Source: Phymorhynchus buccinoides
Taxonomy: Eukaryota > Mollusca > Gastropoda > Neogastropoda > Raphitomidae
Direction of reading: 5' to 3'
NCBI GenBank assembly: GCA_017654935.2
Contig: CM065698.1
Span: forward strand, 45,326,122 to 45,390,121
Length of the DNA stretch: 64,000 nt
Shown here: positions 1-11,372 of the stretch, piece after piece
Layout: each line of letters starts with the position of its first letter
Position numbering within the stretch: the first letter of the stretch is position 1
Translations under genes and position numbers: made by a program
The notes under the pieces: model-generated
What the model saw: only the letters and a program-made list of their open reading frames with translations
Database searches by the model: none
Told to the model about the DNA's origin: nothing

Positions 1-28
1 TCCTTCTTCTTTTTTTCTCTTGATGCAT

Positions 29-130
29 CGACAGACAGACAGACAGATGGATAGATAGATAGAGACTTAGATAGGTACATAGATATATAGATCGAAAGAC
101 AGACAGACAAAAAGACAAAAGGACAGAAAC
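29..130. repeat. GACA/GATA simple repeat
   Basis: Runs of GACA, GATA and GACAGA units with interruptions. No coding content. Confidence 0.85.
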
Positions 131-152
131 ACAGTTGCGTGCGTATAATAAT

Positions 153-153
<1 letters not shown>

Positions 154-203
<50 letters not shown>

Positions 204-217
204 CTCCTCCTCCTCTC
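154..217. repeat. (TC)n then (CTC)n microsatellite
   Basis: About 46 bp of pure TC passes directly into CTC triplets. The Arg-Glu-rich reading frame on the other strand is an artefact of this repeat. Confidence 0.95.
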
Positions 218-797
218 TTTTCTTTGTTCGCATTGCAATGGATCGGTTCAACACCCACACACCCCACCCTCCAGTGGAAAACACAAAGGCTGTCTGTCAT
301 TGATGAATTGACACTGGCATCAACTCTAAAACAGTCCCTTTCCACGCTGGGGGAAGTAGTTCATCTTCTTTTGTCTTTTACGCTTCCGTGAAGACTGGGT
401 GGTTATCAAGATCGTAGCATGGAGACATCTCCAACCTAGAGCGTGAAAACGCCAGATCAACCAGCCGCACGGCAGTATTCTCGGGTCTTGTGACTTTCCG
501 GAAACAAACAAACAAACACCCCTGAAAGTCCGATCAAACAGTCTGAACTGTAGCTCGAGTACTATTAACGGCTGGAGAAAAGCAGGTGCGCAGCAGCATT
601 TTCGGCTCTAGTGACCTTGTCCTTTTATTAATGACCTTCATTTTGCAAACTTGGCCTAGATATCCTAAATACATATCCGCACGCAAACTTTGAGCCTCCT
701 AGGTTCCTCCGTTCAAACGTTATCGTGTTCACATAGTAAGGTAGATAGATTGCACTTATTCCCTCCCCTTACCCCACCCACTCTAACTGATAGATAT
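218..797. other. Intergenic, no gene seen
   Basis: Mixed sequence with no convincing reading frame, repeat or RNA gene. Confidence 0.5.
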
Positions 798-1346
798 GGA
801 TGCCTCGTGCCTCCATACGGGGATCTGGACGACCCCGACCCCTCCACGTGTCTCTAACCGTGGGGATACCGGGGGGTTCTTTCATAAAAAATAGTTCCCC
901 CACGTTCTGGAAGCTTGTAACTTCCTCTAATCTGGCACTCTCTTTGACTCTGCCTTTTCCCTTTGCTTTCTATCATCCATTATCTTTCTGAGTTATTGGT
1001 CCATTCTCCTGCCTTTTAAAAAAACTGGTCTCCCCGCTGCGTGCAGCCGACACATTCCAATTTCGGAGGAGCTCAAAAGAGAAAAAGTATTTGGAAGATT
1101 TTTTGGGGGAAAAGGCAGGAGAATGGGCCAATACGTCAGAAAGATAGTAGATGACAGAAAGCAAAGGGAAAAGGCAGAGTCAAAGAGTGGCAGATTAGAG
1201 GAAGTTACAATCACAGAACTTCCACAAGGTGGGGGAACTATTTTACGAAAGACACCCCCCCCCCCCCCCCCCCGGTACCCCCACGGGGAGATACTCGTGG
1301 AGGGGGCGGGGTCGTCCAACTCCCCGTATGGAGGCACGAGGCATCC
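798..1346. mobile_element. Foldback/MITE element with ~220-bp inverted arms
   Basis: The left arm (798 to about 1017) and right arm (about 1109 to 1346) are imperfect reverse complements. The outermost bases are GGATGCCTCGTGCCTCCATA on the left and its complement on the right. The arms contain a C/G homopolymer and the motif AGTTCCCCCAC. A roughly 90-bp unique spacer separates them. No transposase is encoded, so it would be non-autonomous. A partial left-arm copy lies at 59414-59570. No clear target duplication was seen. Confidence 0.85.
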
Positions 1347-1433
1347 ACCCAGCACTGCCCCGTGTAATGTACTCAACAGAGCGCATAAATAGGGTGCCTG
1401 TCCGCTTCGCATACACGCGTTTCGCAGACGCTT

Positions 1434-1451
1434 TGATAATAATAATAATAA

Positions 1452-1482
<31 letters not shown>

Positions 1483-1566
1483 AATATTATATTATTAATA
1501 ATAATAATAATATAAATAATAATAATAATAATATTATTAATAATAATAATATAATAATAATAATAA
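1434..1566. repeat. (ATA)n microsatellite
   Basis: Long ATA/TAA tract, preceded by CGCAGACGCTTTGATAAT. The same phrase precedes the ATA tracts in the minisatellite at 3338-3835, so this may be a stray unit of that family. Confidence 0.9.
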
Positions 1567-2032
1567 CTATCTAACTAAAGAAACGACTAACATGGATCAA
1601 TTAAAAAAAATCCAAACAATAAACAGAAAAATGCCAAAAGTCTGTGGTTGTAGCCCAATTTTAAGATGAAAACAAGAGGCAAAGCCTTCAAGGCTCACGT
1701 CTGATTTGCATTACTATAGCAGGCATGGGAATTCCCATGACAATTACCATGCCTCTATAGAGAGAATACTGTTATGTAGACACTTGTGCATCTGAAAACA
1801 GAATTAATTTTTATTTTACTGTGTAAATTAGATTATTTCTGTGCATTAAATTACCCCTACCCCTTTCTTGAAAATTTAATTATATGTATGTTTATATATG
1901 CGCATGTAACATAGTGGAGCCCTATTTTTATTTTTGGCAAACAAGTAAAATTGAAAAGCATATTGACCAAGCTTTCAGAAAAACATAGTGACCAATCCCC
2001 CCCCCCCCCCCCCCCCGCCGGGGTAAGGGGGG
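1567..2032. other. AT-rich intergenic DNA ending in poly-C
   Basis: No gene seen. A pure C run lies at 1997-2016, just before the repeat element that follows. Confidence 0.5.
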
Positions 2033-3227
2033 TCTACAGACACCAGTAGTAGGCCTACAGTCTTTGCCTGTAGGTCTAAGCCTCTTACTCTTAGAAAATT
2101 AATAATTGTTGCGTAATTCGTAGGGCCATACTTCTGGTCTGTTACTGTTTTAAACTGATTGTTCATGCGATGAAAACTTGTTCCACATCATCTACATTTC
2201 TGTAAGATATTTTATATTAGTCCTAATATTTTATTTTCGTTTCGTTAATTCCCCCCCCCCCCCCCCCTCTGCCACAAAAGCAAAGGTCAAGGTCACAGCC
2301 AGCAAGCTCATCCATGTTTATCTTCCCCTGTACAGTCTTTGCACATGGTGATCAATCGTCTAGGCCTAACAAAGGATTCGTACGTCGAAGGCAGTGAAAT
2401 CGACGAACACTGGATTTTCCGTATATTTTTTTTCAAGACTGAAATGAATGTGGGCTAAATGTTAGGTACGTCGTCTTGATTATGAGGTAAGGCGTGATCT
2501 CTTATTCTCTAGGCCTAGGCCTTGTTGCCGGAAGTGCGATAGGCTAAGTATTGCATGCGCAGAGATGATGTGCGAATGAACACGAACAACCGTTGTCAAA
2601 CTCAGAGGCGCAAATAAAACGAAACAACCGGGCCGTCAACGCACACACTCAGTACATCCATTTGTTACAGAAAATATAAGTTAACGACGTTAAAATGTAC
2701 CTATTTGTACACACCTGAAGTCTTGTGTTTCTTTTTAAAGAGCGTTTTTGTATATCTAATGGAGAGTCTTCTTTCCAGTATCTCCTACTCGGTACAACAC
2801 AACAGTAATCTCTGCAACAAATGATTTTCTTTCTTTTGTTCCTTATGATGTATCTGACTGCTTTGATCGCCATGACTTGAAGGCTCACGTCAAAATCAAG
2901 TATCCTGCTAACTTTAACCCTCTAACATCTTATGGGTTTTTTGAGAAAACGACAACGTTAAAGTTTCAGTGGAGAGTGAGAGTCTTCTTTAGTTTGAAGA
3001 GTGTGACTGAGTCAAGGTTAAAGGTTGCACAACAGTAATCTCTGCAACAAATGATTATCTTTATTTTGTTCTTTATCAATGTATCTGACTGCTTTGATCG
3101 TCGTGACTTGAAGGCTCACGTCAAAATCAAATATCCTGCTAACTTTAACCCTCTAACGCCTTATATGTTTAGAGAAAATGACAACGTTAAGGTTTGAGTC
3201 AAGGTTAAAGGTCGGGGCCACGGACGC

Positions 3228-3276
<49 letters not shown>

Positions 3277-3336
3277 ACAACCGAACATGTACGATACAAT
3301 AGACTCACTTTGTTTTAAAAAAACGACGTGAGCCAA
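2033..3336 (+). mobile_element. 1.3-kb interspersed repeat, copy 1
   Basis: Closely matches 18366-19600 over its whole length, so it is a discrete dispersed element. Order: unique left arm; two tandem copies of a unit of about 225 bp (from about 2803 and 3029, each containing TATCTGACTGCTTTGATCG and GGCTCACGTCAAAATCAA); an (AC)n tract at 3229-3271; and a right end that can fold, CTCAC and GTGAG separated by about 20 bases near 3304-3332. No protein is encoded. A left arm, tandem core, microsatellite and hairpin end recall the pearl/CvE-type non-autonomous elements of bivalves. That classification is inference. Confidence 0.8.
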
Positions 3337-3337
3337 T

Positions 3338-3488
3338 AATGGGCGTCAAAATAATTAAGCCCTAAGCGCTCACAATAATAAATAAGTTATTTATAAATTG
3401 ATAAACCATCAATAGAAACAAATGAACGTCAAAAATATGTTAAGCACAAGCACACACACATATACACACACACGCAGACGCTTTGATA

Positions 3489-3519
<31 letters not shown>

Positions 3520-3835
3520 GGGCGTCAAAATAATTAAGCCCTAAGCGCTCACAATAATACATGTTATTTATAACAAATGAACGTCAAAAATATGTTAAAC
3601 ACAAGCGCACACACATATACACACACACGCAGACGCTTTGATAATATAATAATAATAATAATAATGGGCGTCAAAATAATTAAGCCCTAAGCGCTCACAA
3701 TAATAAATAAGTTATTTATAAATTGATAAACCATCAATAGAAACAAATGAACGTCAAAAATATGTTAAGCACAAGCGCACACACATATACACACACACGC
3801 TTGCGTGCGCGCGCACACGCGCACACACACACACA
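3338..3835. repeat. Three-unit minisatellite with embedded microsatellites
   Basis: Units begin at about 3338, 3518 and 3663, each at ATGGGCGTCAAAATAATTAA. They run through AAGCCCTAAGCGCTCAC, a CA tract and CGCAGACGCTTTGATAAT into an ATA tract. Unit 2 lacks about 40 bp that units 1 and 3 keep. CA/CG repeats continue to about 3885. Confidence 0.9.
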
Positions 3836-3889
3836 CATAAACGCGCGCGCGAACCCACGAACGCACACACGCACACAAACACACGTGCA

Positions 3890-4287
3890 TGGAAGGGACA
3901 AAGTACCTTGAAAGGAAATGAAGCAGACTATGATTTGAAGAGTAGTTTTGAGAGAAGACTTAAAATAAATAAAGAAAGGGAGTTGGCAGAACGGAGAGGT
4001 AAAGTGAGTTTATTCCAAGTGGAAGGAGCCTGAAAAGAGAAAGAACGTTCGCCAGGGTTCTGGTGCGGCAACGAGGGATCTGGAGGAGAGAAGTGTCAGA
4101 GGAAGAGCGTAACTGTCTAAGAGGTGTGCAAAGTTTCAGAAGATCATCTGGATAAGAAGGAGCCAGAAGAAGAAGCCAGACCATTCGGGGATTTGTAACA
4201 GAGTAGAGAGAGCTTGTATTCGATGCGCCTTCCGACAGGAAGCCAGTGAAGAGATTCAAGAATAGTAGTCCATGAGCCAGAAAGTGA
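3890..4287 (+). repeat. Dispersed repeat, first part
   Basis: Purine-rich sequence with phrases such as GGAAGCCAGTGAAGAGATT that recur in repeats of many animal genomes. The matching downstream phrase AATTGCAGTAGTCTAAACG appears only at about 8680. I therefore read 3890-4287 and 8565-8830 as two halves of one repeat split by the DNA transposon between them. The family name is not known to me. Confidence 0.5.
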
Positions 4288-4410
4288 AACCCTCCCCCCC
4301 CCCCCCCCTAGGGAATTTTGCAGACAGTGTTTTTTATGTACCTAGGGACATGCCATTTTGATATTTGCTTGTTGGCCAGTTGAACTCTCCTGGGTGTGGC
4401 TGCAGCGCTT
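4288..4410 (+). repeat. Left TIR of DNA transposon
   Basis: Imperfect inverse of 8435-8553. Shared blocks are CCCTAGGGAATTTTGCAGAC, GTTGGCCAGT and CTGGGTGT. Confidence 0.7.
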
Positions 4411-5440
4411 GCTTAAAGTTACAATATCAATCATAAATAATGCTCGTACTGTCATATTTACAAGTTTATTTTCTCTTCACTTAAGCTAGTGATGACAGTG
4501 AAATTATATACTGTATGCTTTCTGAATGTCACTGTATTCTGAAAACACCTTTATATTCTTCCTGAGTGCACAACATGGTATCTCCGGCATGTTGTTTTTC
4601 CATGCGTGCCGTCATTTTGCGCAGAATTGGAGGACTTCAACTTCCATACAAGAAAAATTACAGTCACAACTACCGTTTTGTGGATATTTCAGTTAAGTAC
4701 AAAGCATCAGGGTCTTTGACAGCAAGTTTGAATATTTGAGAGCAATGTAGTAGACTATAATGGCAGATATTCTACTCCTACCCCCTAAGTAGAAAAACAG
4801 CACTAAGTACCCACGTAGTTATGAATTACCAGAAAAGTACTTTTTGTTTCCTAACTGGTTATGCCTATGACATGCTTCTTCTGAAAATCTGCTATTATGC
4901 TCTATATCAACAGCATAATATGGTTGTAGCACCATGTTTCCTGTGAATAGCATCATTTAACTGTATTTGAGGTGTTCACTTATTCATTTCCTGTTACAGA
5001 CAAACTGACTTGCTGTTTGGGCTTTTTTCACAGACTACAGTGTATCAGAGAAGTCCTAGAGAAACTTGAATCTTCTGAAGAAATTTAGGAAGTCACAACT
5101 GAAGAATGATCATCCCACTAAGTCACTACTTGACAGGTCTTTTGGCAGACGCACTCCTAAAATGCCTTGGTAAAATACTGAATTTCAGAACAGCTTTGCT
5201 GTTTACGTATCTGACAAGAAAGCCATATTAGGTATCAAATCATATGTTTACATTCTTATGAAAGAGACAGGTTGCTGAAAGATTGCTGAATATGGTACGT
5301 TTGATAAACTTTCAGTACCTTTTTGACAAAAAAAAACGTCTTGGAATGCAGCAGTCACAATTGTGAATCACCAGCAAGAGAAATTTGCTGTCTGAGTTGC
5401 TCATTATCAGCAGAAAACACAAAAGATGTACTGTCATTGC

Positions 5441-8184
5441 TACTCGTTGTCAACAAACACAAAGTCAGTCAAACTGAACGAATCTAGTGCATCATCCATT
5501 TGTGGGGCTGACGGATTCTCCACAAGGACATCCACAAGCTCTGCAGGCATTAGAAGGCCCTGTGTCCATTTTGCTTTAAGTCCTCCGGGTGTCTTTTCCC
5601 ATCCATGACCCTCTGGTGATGGGATGTCTGGCTTTGGCTTGTGAGACTGGTTCCATATGAGTGTGTGGTAGTTGACTCTTAATGTGCATGAACAGAGAAT
5701 CTCTGCACGGTGGCAACAGACTCATATCCATACCATCGTAACAGGTCAGCAGTTCTTCACTGGTGTTGAATCGCTCCAGAAATTTTTCAAATCGAAGCTT
5801 ATTGATGTCTCTGGTGCATGAACCCCGACCTCTGTATAGGAAACAAGTGAACTCTTCAAGTTCATTCAGGACTGTTGGCTGAATTTGGACTGTGAGACTG
5901 AGCTGAGCAAATGTTCTGATATACTCAGGATGCTGTTTGAGAGCCTTGATATGGGCAATCTTTCCTTTCCTGACAAACGCACTCGTTGTATCACACCCGC
6001 TGAAGGCATGGACAGCAGGTAGCACGGAACATATCTCTTTGCCCACAGTTTGCTCTACGTTCTTGATGTCAATGAGCCTCCGCTTATTTGAGACCCCTGT
6101 ATAAAAAAAACATCTTCTGTGGGAAGTTTTTGGCATACTTGAGAAGGACACGGCCGTTCAATTTGGATCGTTTAGTTCCCACATATGCGCTATCGTGAAA
6201 CCCACTCACCTCCTCCTCTTTTGCATCTCCTTCCTTCCCCATCCCTCCCTCCCTCCCATTCCTTGACCGTAGCAAGACTTCACGCGGCAGCAAAGGTAGC
6301 ACGCAGGCAGGATTTCACAAGTGGGCTGCTACAGCCAAAGTTCTATTTGGTCGCTGGCAGCTTGCTTACTACACACGCGCGCAGCAGTGCAGCAAGGCTT
6401 GGTGGCTTGAAGAGTATAGCCTAGTAAAGAGTGTTCCTCTTTGCTTTGTGCTGTGGAGAAACTACACACTGACACTAGTTGTCTTTCAATTTAAATTGCT
6501 CAGCTACCGTTCGACTGAGCACCTAACTAACTACACACTTTAAACACAAGATGACTCTAGAACTTATATGTAAAAGCACACTTATCAACACTGGCTACTT
6601 TAGACAGAACACGCCGAGGAAAATGCCACATAAATCTGTGGTACTGAGGGAAAAACCTAGGCCTTTAAAATAGCGCGCACTGCTGTTCTATTCCAACCCT
6701 GACTGCTATAATGTACACAAAGCGTGGTTTATTAATTAACACTAATTACACCACAACTAGCTTTTGGTTCGAATCACTGTTCACACAATGCTGTTCACCA
6801 CACACCTATGTATGCTCACACCAAAATGTTTGGCAAATCGAAAGTCTGTTTAGAAGCAGTGGACGAAAACATACGGAGCACAAATTCCACTCTGTTTTCC
6901 CACTTGTTTCTGGCGCTTCCAAGAGGTTGAGTCATTCGCATTTCCCGCCTCTGGAAGCCTAGCCGGCAGCAACTAAAGAGTCTGCAAATGCCAGTTTTGT
7001 AAAGCCGTGAGGAGGAAGACATCCGTGTCTGGAGATCTGACAGCGATTGTTGAATCTTCAGAAGAATTGTCTGCAATATGGAGACAGTGCAGAACTATTT
7101 TGGTGTCAGCTTCTTCCTGTGAAGAGGACAGCTCTTCAACGTGCTCAGACAGTGTTTTCTGGCCATCAGGTGTTGTCAAGCGTGTGCACTTGTCTTCACA
7201 GACAAACAGAACTGTTATTTCCTGGAGTTTGCTGGCATACTTGTCTGTCTGCCATTCTTCAAGAAGGAATCTTGTGAAGTTCATTTTGTTCCTGTCGTTC
7301 GACAAGAAGGTCTTCCAGTCTCTTGGAACCTTTGTGGAGCTCCCTTTGATCAGATGCACTGATGATGATGACCCTCACCTATCTCTTTCTGTTGCCTTGA
7401 TAGAATATGGATGATAGGAGTCTGTTACAAAGTCAACTCGAGGCTCCCTTGGAAGCTGGTCAAACAGGCTTTCTGTGAGGTCCCCAAATGTGGATGGAAG
7501 GGCTATCTGGGCTTGGAACAAAGCATTCCCGTTAATGACATAGGTGTTGGTGCTGCGGCTTTGCCTTTCTGCTGAGAGGACATCTCCTTCAAGAAAATGT
7601 AGTAGCTTTGACTTGTCAGTCTTCACAAGATATCTATCAGCCGTTGCCAGAGGCCAAGGTACTGGGCCCAGTGGAAAGCACAAGACTCACTCCAAACTGA
7701 TGTTGTGGTCAACTGCAAGGAGAACAAGCTGGCCAAAGACGTTCCGCTCAGCTGTGATCTTCTTTGTCTTCTTTGAAAGTCCTGAGACTGTAGAAGACTT
7801 CACAGTGCTTGAAAAAGTCTTGAGATTGAGCTCTTTGATTGGGGCATTGAAGCGTGTTGTTCTCTTGACCAGTCGCTCCTCCATAAAGGCCCTGCAAGCC
7901 TTTTCTCCTGCTTCATCAGCATTCAGGAGATCAGATGAGATGTTGTTTGGCACTGGTGCACCTGAAGACAAGCAATAGAGAGTGTTCTTGTCTTCAACCT
8001 CAAACAGATTGATGAAGTTGAGGACTGCAGTAATGGCGTTGCAGATGTCATGTTCACTCTGTACGATCTGGGAAGGCCTTAGATCCATATGAGAGCTGGT
8101 GTCTTGGTTGTCCATGTCTGTCAGGTCAAGTGCTGCCTGGTGGTAAGTGGCTCTCTTCTTACTTAACGTTATGAATTGAGACAA
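5441..8184 (-). pseudogene. XPG/PIN-like nuclease-domain transposon protein, C-terminal half, broken
   Basis: Read right to left the pieces are 8184-7687, 7683-7375 and 7374-about 7000 (one frame, separated by in-frame TGA codons near 7688 and 7376), then about 6165-5576, then a frameshifted tail to a TAG near 5441. Visible motifs: YCLSSGAPVPNN; GPVPWPLATAD; PSTFGDLTESLFDQLP; RVDFVTDSY; the acidic pair SSQEEADTKIVLH and SPDTDVFLL; then LPAVHAFSGCDTTSAFVRKG; and a closing LLPPCRDSL. EEAD, DTDV and GCDT-GKG in that order match the acidic and helix-hairpin-helix arrangement of XPG/FEN nucleases (inference from motif order). An insertion of about 830 bp (6165-6995) splits it right after DTDV. There is no ATG at the 5' end, so the N-terminal half is missing. 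61215-63656 carries what looks like that missing half in a relative. It is not expressible as one protein. Confidence 0.65.
6165..6995. other. Insertion splitting the transposon gene
   Basis: Coding similarity stops after DTDVFLL near 7000 and resumes at LLKYAKNFPQKMFF near 6150. The protein needs almost nothing in between. The roughly 830 bp of pyrimidine-rich, non-coding DNA is a later insertion or, less likely, an intron. The only end symmetry is a weak TTTAGTT / AACTAAA. Confidence 0.5.
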
Positions 8185-8434
8185 AATTCAAAACAGCAGT
8201 AACATTGATACTCAAGTAGCGATTACGCTTACTGATATTCGTTATTCAGTTCTGCTCAAACATAAACCACCCTTTTTACCATAGAAGACTGATGGCAGTC
8301 AACCACTATAATAGGCATCAGACCTTTCAGTAATTCTTCTATGAAGATTTCATCCCCCCCAAAAAAAAGATAAAGGATGATCTAAGAGGCCATTCTATGG
8401 AATGCAAAATTCTCGCGGGTACCTATCTTTGACC

Positions 8435-8553
8435 ACCCACCATAGCTACACCCAGCAGAGGATCACTGGCCAACAACCTGTTTTCAGTAGCTTAGATGTT
8501 AAGCTTTCCAGTGGTACCTGTCTGCAAAATTCCCTAGGGGGGGAGGGGGGGTC
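8435..8553 (-). repeat. Right TIR of DNA transposon
   Basis: Partner of 4288-4410. It ends in a G run mirroring the C run at the left end. Confidence 0.7.
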
Positions 8554-8564
8554 TAGGAGGGCCC

Positions 8565-8830
8565 ATGGTCTACATAGGGGTAGTGAGAGAATTTGGAAGA
8601 CCTCAGTACAAGGCGAGCAGCATTGTTCTGAATTTCTTGCAGTTTGGCGAGAAGGTTCTGTGGGCAGCCAGCAAAAAGGGAATTGCAGTAGTCTAAACGA
8701 GAGAGAACAAAGCCAGAGATAAGAGTGTTGGTGGCGTCTTCAGAGAGAAGATGACGAACAGAAGCAATGCGACAGGGTTCCAGATAGCAAGCACGACAGA
8801 CAGAGGAAATTTGAGTTTAAAAAGAAAGTG
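8565..8830 (+). repeat. Dispersed repeat, second part
   Basis: Continuation of the repeat at 3890-4287 in the same orientation, with GGAATTGCAGTAGTCTAAAC and related phrases. Confidence 0.5.
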
Positions 8831-8861
8831 TTTGGTATAAATGATATATACAAACTAGTTA

Positions 8862-8880
8862 ACCCGTGCTCCGCACGGGT
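8862..8880. other. Short perfect hairpin
   Basis: ACCCGTGC-tcc-GCACGGGT is an 8-bp perfect stem with a 3-base loop. It is probably the end of a small dispersed repeat; its role is unknown. Confidence 0.6.
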
Positions 8881-8966
8881 CCAGAAATATATTTTTTTGG
8901 AAATGCAAATATAATGTATTCAATCTTACATTGATAGAACATAATTATATGCTGTCGGGGAATGTA

Positions 8967-9012
<46 letters not shown>
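8967..9012. repeat. (GA)n microsatellite
   Basis: Pure GA with one CAGAG interruption. Confidence 0.95.
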
Positions 9013-9281
9013 GTTACGAAACACAGGGTCGGCATTCTTCGCGTTTTCCTAGGTAGATTCGGCAATTTCCGACACAAATCCGTCGATGCAGACGATAAAA
9101 TTTCAATGAAACTTCATACATTTTGCTTTCAAAATCAACTTTCAAAAGCAAACTTTTGAACCCGACATAGCGGAATCGCGTCCCAACGCGTTCTTCTGGA
9201 ACTGTATGGCAAGCAAAAGTCCGACATTTACGCGGTATCCGAGTTTTTACGTTCTTTTACACTTCAGACCTTAGCGTATTA

Positions 9282-9443
9282 TATTACATGAAGCAAATTT
9301 CAGTCACATTTTGCCATGAAACGAGTGTAACTGCTTAGCATTCGTCTCATGGGCAAATTTGACTGACATTTTCTTTATTTCATGAGATAATTGGCATGGG
9401 CTTCTTACCCGCCCATGGGCGTTTTACCCCGTCTTCCCCTATA
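9282..9443. mobile_element. Partial palindromic MITE
   Basis: Matches the right part of the complete element at 58735-58953: GAAGCAAATTTCAGTCACAT, CGTCTCATGGGCAAATTTGA, CATGAGATAATTGG, CTTACCCGCCCATG and the terminus TTTTACCCCGTCTTCCCCTA. The left arm is missing. Confidence 0.8.
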
Positions 9444-9460
9444 GATGCTGCCTCATTTGT

Positions 9461-9606
9461 ATGGCTGGATATCAGCTGCCGCCATTTTCCTTTTTCAAGA
9501 GGAGTTCTGCCGTCATCATGGGATAAAGATGGCGTAGCATCCAACTATTTCGCTAGTTAGATTTGTTCCAAGATGGCGACTATGACGATGGCTGATATCC
9601 AGCCAT
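9461..9606. mobile_element. 146-bp inverted-repeat element
   Basis: Begins ATGGCTGGATATCAGC and ends with its exact complement GCTGATATCCAGCCAT. The GCCAT/ATGGC blocks just inside also mirror. It lies immediately upstream of the first retrotransposon. Confidence 0.7.
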
Positions 9607-9672
9607 AGTGGGTCGGTAGGAGTGTTTTACTTATAAACAAATGTTCCCTTTCACAAAGAAGATTTGGGATCA

Positions 9673-11372
9673 ATGGAAGAGACAGAAAATGATATCCCCT
9701 TGTCTCCAACTGTCAAAATTATCACAGGTTCAATACAGGAGATGACCTCTAAGGCTCTCCAACAAGAAAAAAAAACACGACTCGCCCAAGGCTCCCTCCT
9801 TGATAGAGGAGCCTATTTCGATTTGGGGCCCAAAAGATCTCCCAGAAAAAGAAAACAAAGAAACAGATTTGGACTCTGATTCAGATGAGGGTGGGGACTT
9901 CATCGAAGTTCGTCAACAACGAAGACGCCCCCCCCCCCCTCGTCAACAAAATACAATCCCACCTATCTTTCTGGAGTACCCAGTGATCCTGGAGGACCTA
10001 TGCACAGGCACGGCTACCTTCAGGGCACTGGGTCCCACCACAAACATGAAATTTTTTCGAAACAACGTGGGGGACATCCTCAACCAGAGGCCACTAAATG
10101 GAAACCGATGGTTGATTGGCTGCAAATCAGCCTCTCAACAATATAAACTGGCAAAACTGACATCAATTTCATCCATAAATATCAAATGTACCGTTCCTGA
10201 GGCCACCACTGAGGGGGTAATTAAGCCTATCCCCTTCGAAGAAGATCTCGAAGACCTCAAGACATACATTCCAAATGCTAAATCTATTCAAAGACAGAGA
10301 TGGCACAGAATCTCGTGCCATAAAAATTATCTTCACAAAACCAATACTGCCTGCACTGGTGAAGATCGATGCCCAGGAGTTCCCTGTGGCACCATACGTG
10401 GCCCCGGTGCGACGGTGCCGCAGGTGCGCTCGGTATGGGCACGGTCCCAACCAGTGCAGAGCGAGAGTGGAAATTTGCACCAGGTGCTCTGCCCCTGGAC
10501 ATTCAGCACAACAATGCAACCAAAGTCAAAAATGTGTTAACTGTGGCGGCGGACATTCTGCCGCCTATCAAGGATGCCCTCAGTATCAGCTGAGACTGAG
10601 GGCCAATAAAATCAGAGGAGAAGCTTTCTTGCCCTACAGTGAGGCCATCAGGAGGGCAAAAGAAACTTTACAAACAGAAAAAGAGCTAAAAGAAAAACAA
10701 CTAAAAACAAACACTCCTACAGTGGACCCTAGCTGGAGAGTTCAGCCAATCCCACTTGGGGGGTCGGCTGACTCGTATGCCAGTAGGGCCAGAGGTAATA
10801 AACCCACAACAAAGCATAAAGATCAACCTGCTCCGGCTCCCCTAGACCACTCACATGTGGAAGACACGGGGGAGGTGGAGGTGATCACCTCTTCACCCAC
10901 AACTCAGAAACGGGAAAAAAAGAAAAAAAGAAAAAGATCACACAGAAACTCGGAACAAATCACTGAGGAAAAAGTTGAAGAAATGATTTCTAAACAACTG
11001 GCAAAAATGACTGAAACAATAATGACGACTATAACCAAACATATTGACAATACACTGATAAAACCAACTCACACAACAACCTCTCAACTAGTAAACCTTA
11101 ACATTCCCAAAGAAGAAAACAAATCCATAAAAGAATCATTCATAACCCGTATCTTACGAAGTCTGGCACAAGCCAGAACTTCGAACCAGCCAAAGATTTT
11201 AATCGAGGATTTGTCCTCTTTAATCACAGACTCTGATGATCTCCCCATAGATCCAAGAAATGCTCTAAATATTATGCAACTGGCAGAGATTGCCTGTGGT
11301 GCCTCTCCGGCACCACAGGCAACAAGACACAGACTGGGTTCGCAGAGAGCGAAACCCAAAGTTCCACCTTAA
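9673..11372 (+). pseudogene. ORF1, nucleocapsid-like RNA-binding protein, two frameshifts
   Basis: Starts at ATG 9673 (MEETENDIPLSP). The frame changes near the A-run at 9768-9776 and again near 10293, just before DGTESRAIKI. Joined by similarity to the intact ORF1 at 30125-32191, it shows an acidic N-terminus, an RRM-like segment starting at IFLEYPVILEDL, three CCHC knuckles (CRRCARYGHGPNQC, CTRCSAPGHSAQQC, CVNCGGGHSAAYQGC), a basic linker and a C-terminal helical segment around EKVEEMISKQLAKM. In the family this protein coats the element RNA. The stop at 11370-11372 overlaps the open ORF2 frame by about 100 bases. Confidence 0.8.

Larger units (their letters stand above)
4288..8553 (-). mobile_element. 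TIR-bounded DNA transposon, Academ-like (degenerate)
   Basis: The left end (C run, CTAGGGAATTTTGCAGACAG, then GTTGGCCAGT and GGGTGTGGCT) is the imperfect inverse of the right end (TACACCC, ACTGGCCAAC, CTGTCTGCAAAATTCCCTAG, G run). The TIRs are about 110 bp. The interior holds one degenerate minus-strand gene at 5441-8184 with an XPG/PIN-like nuclease signature. Academ is the DNA-transposon superfamily known for an XPG-like domain, so I class it there by inference. It sits inside another repeat. Stops, frameshifts and an internal insertion show it cannot move itself. No clear target duplication could be read through the homopolymer ends. Confidence 0.6.

Noticed and set aside
6165..6995. A true spliceosomal intron in the Academ-like gene
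   Set aside because: I could not place a GT-AG pair that restores the frame, and coding blocks abut without need for sequence between them, so a secondary insertion is preferred.
9609..9616. GGTCGGTA upstream of element 1 as another copy of the junction motif
   Set aside because: Only seven matching bases and no partner after the 3' end of element 1, so chance is likely.
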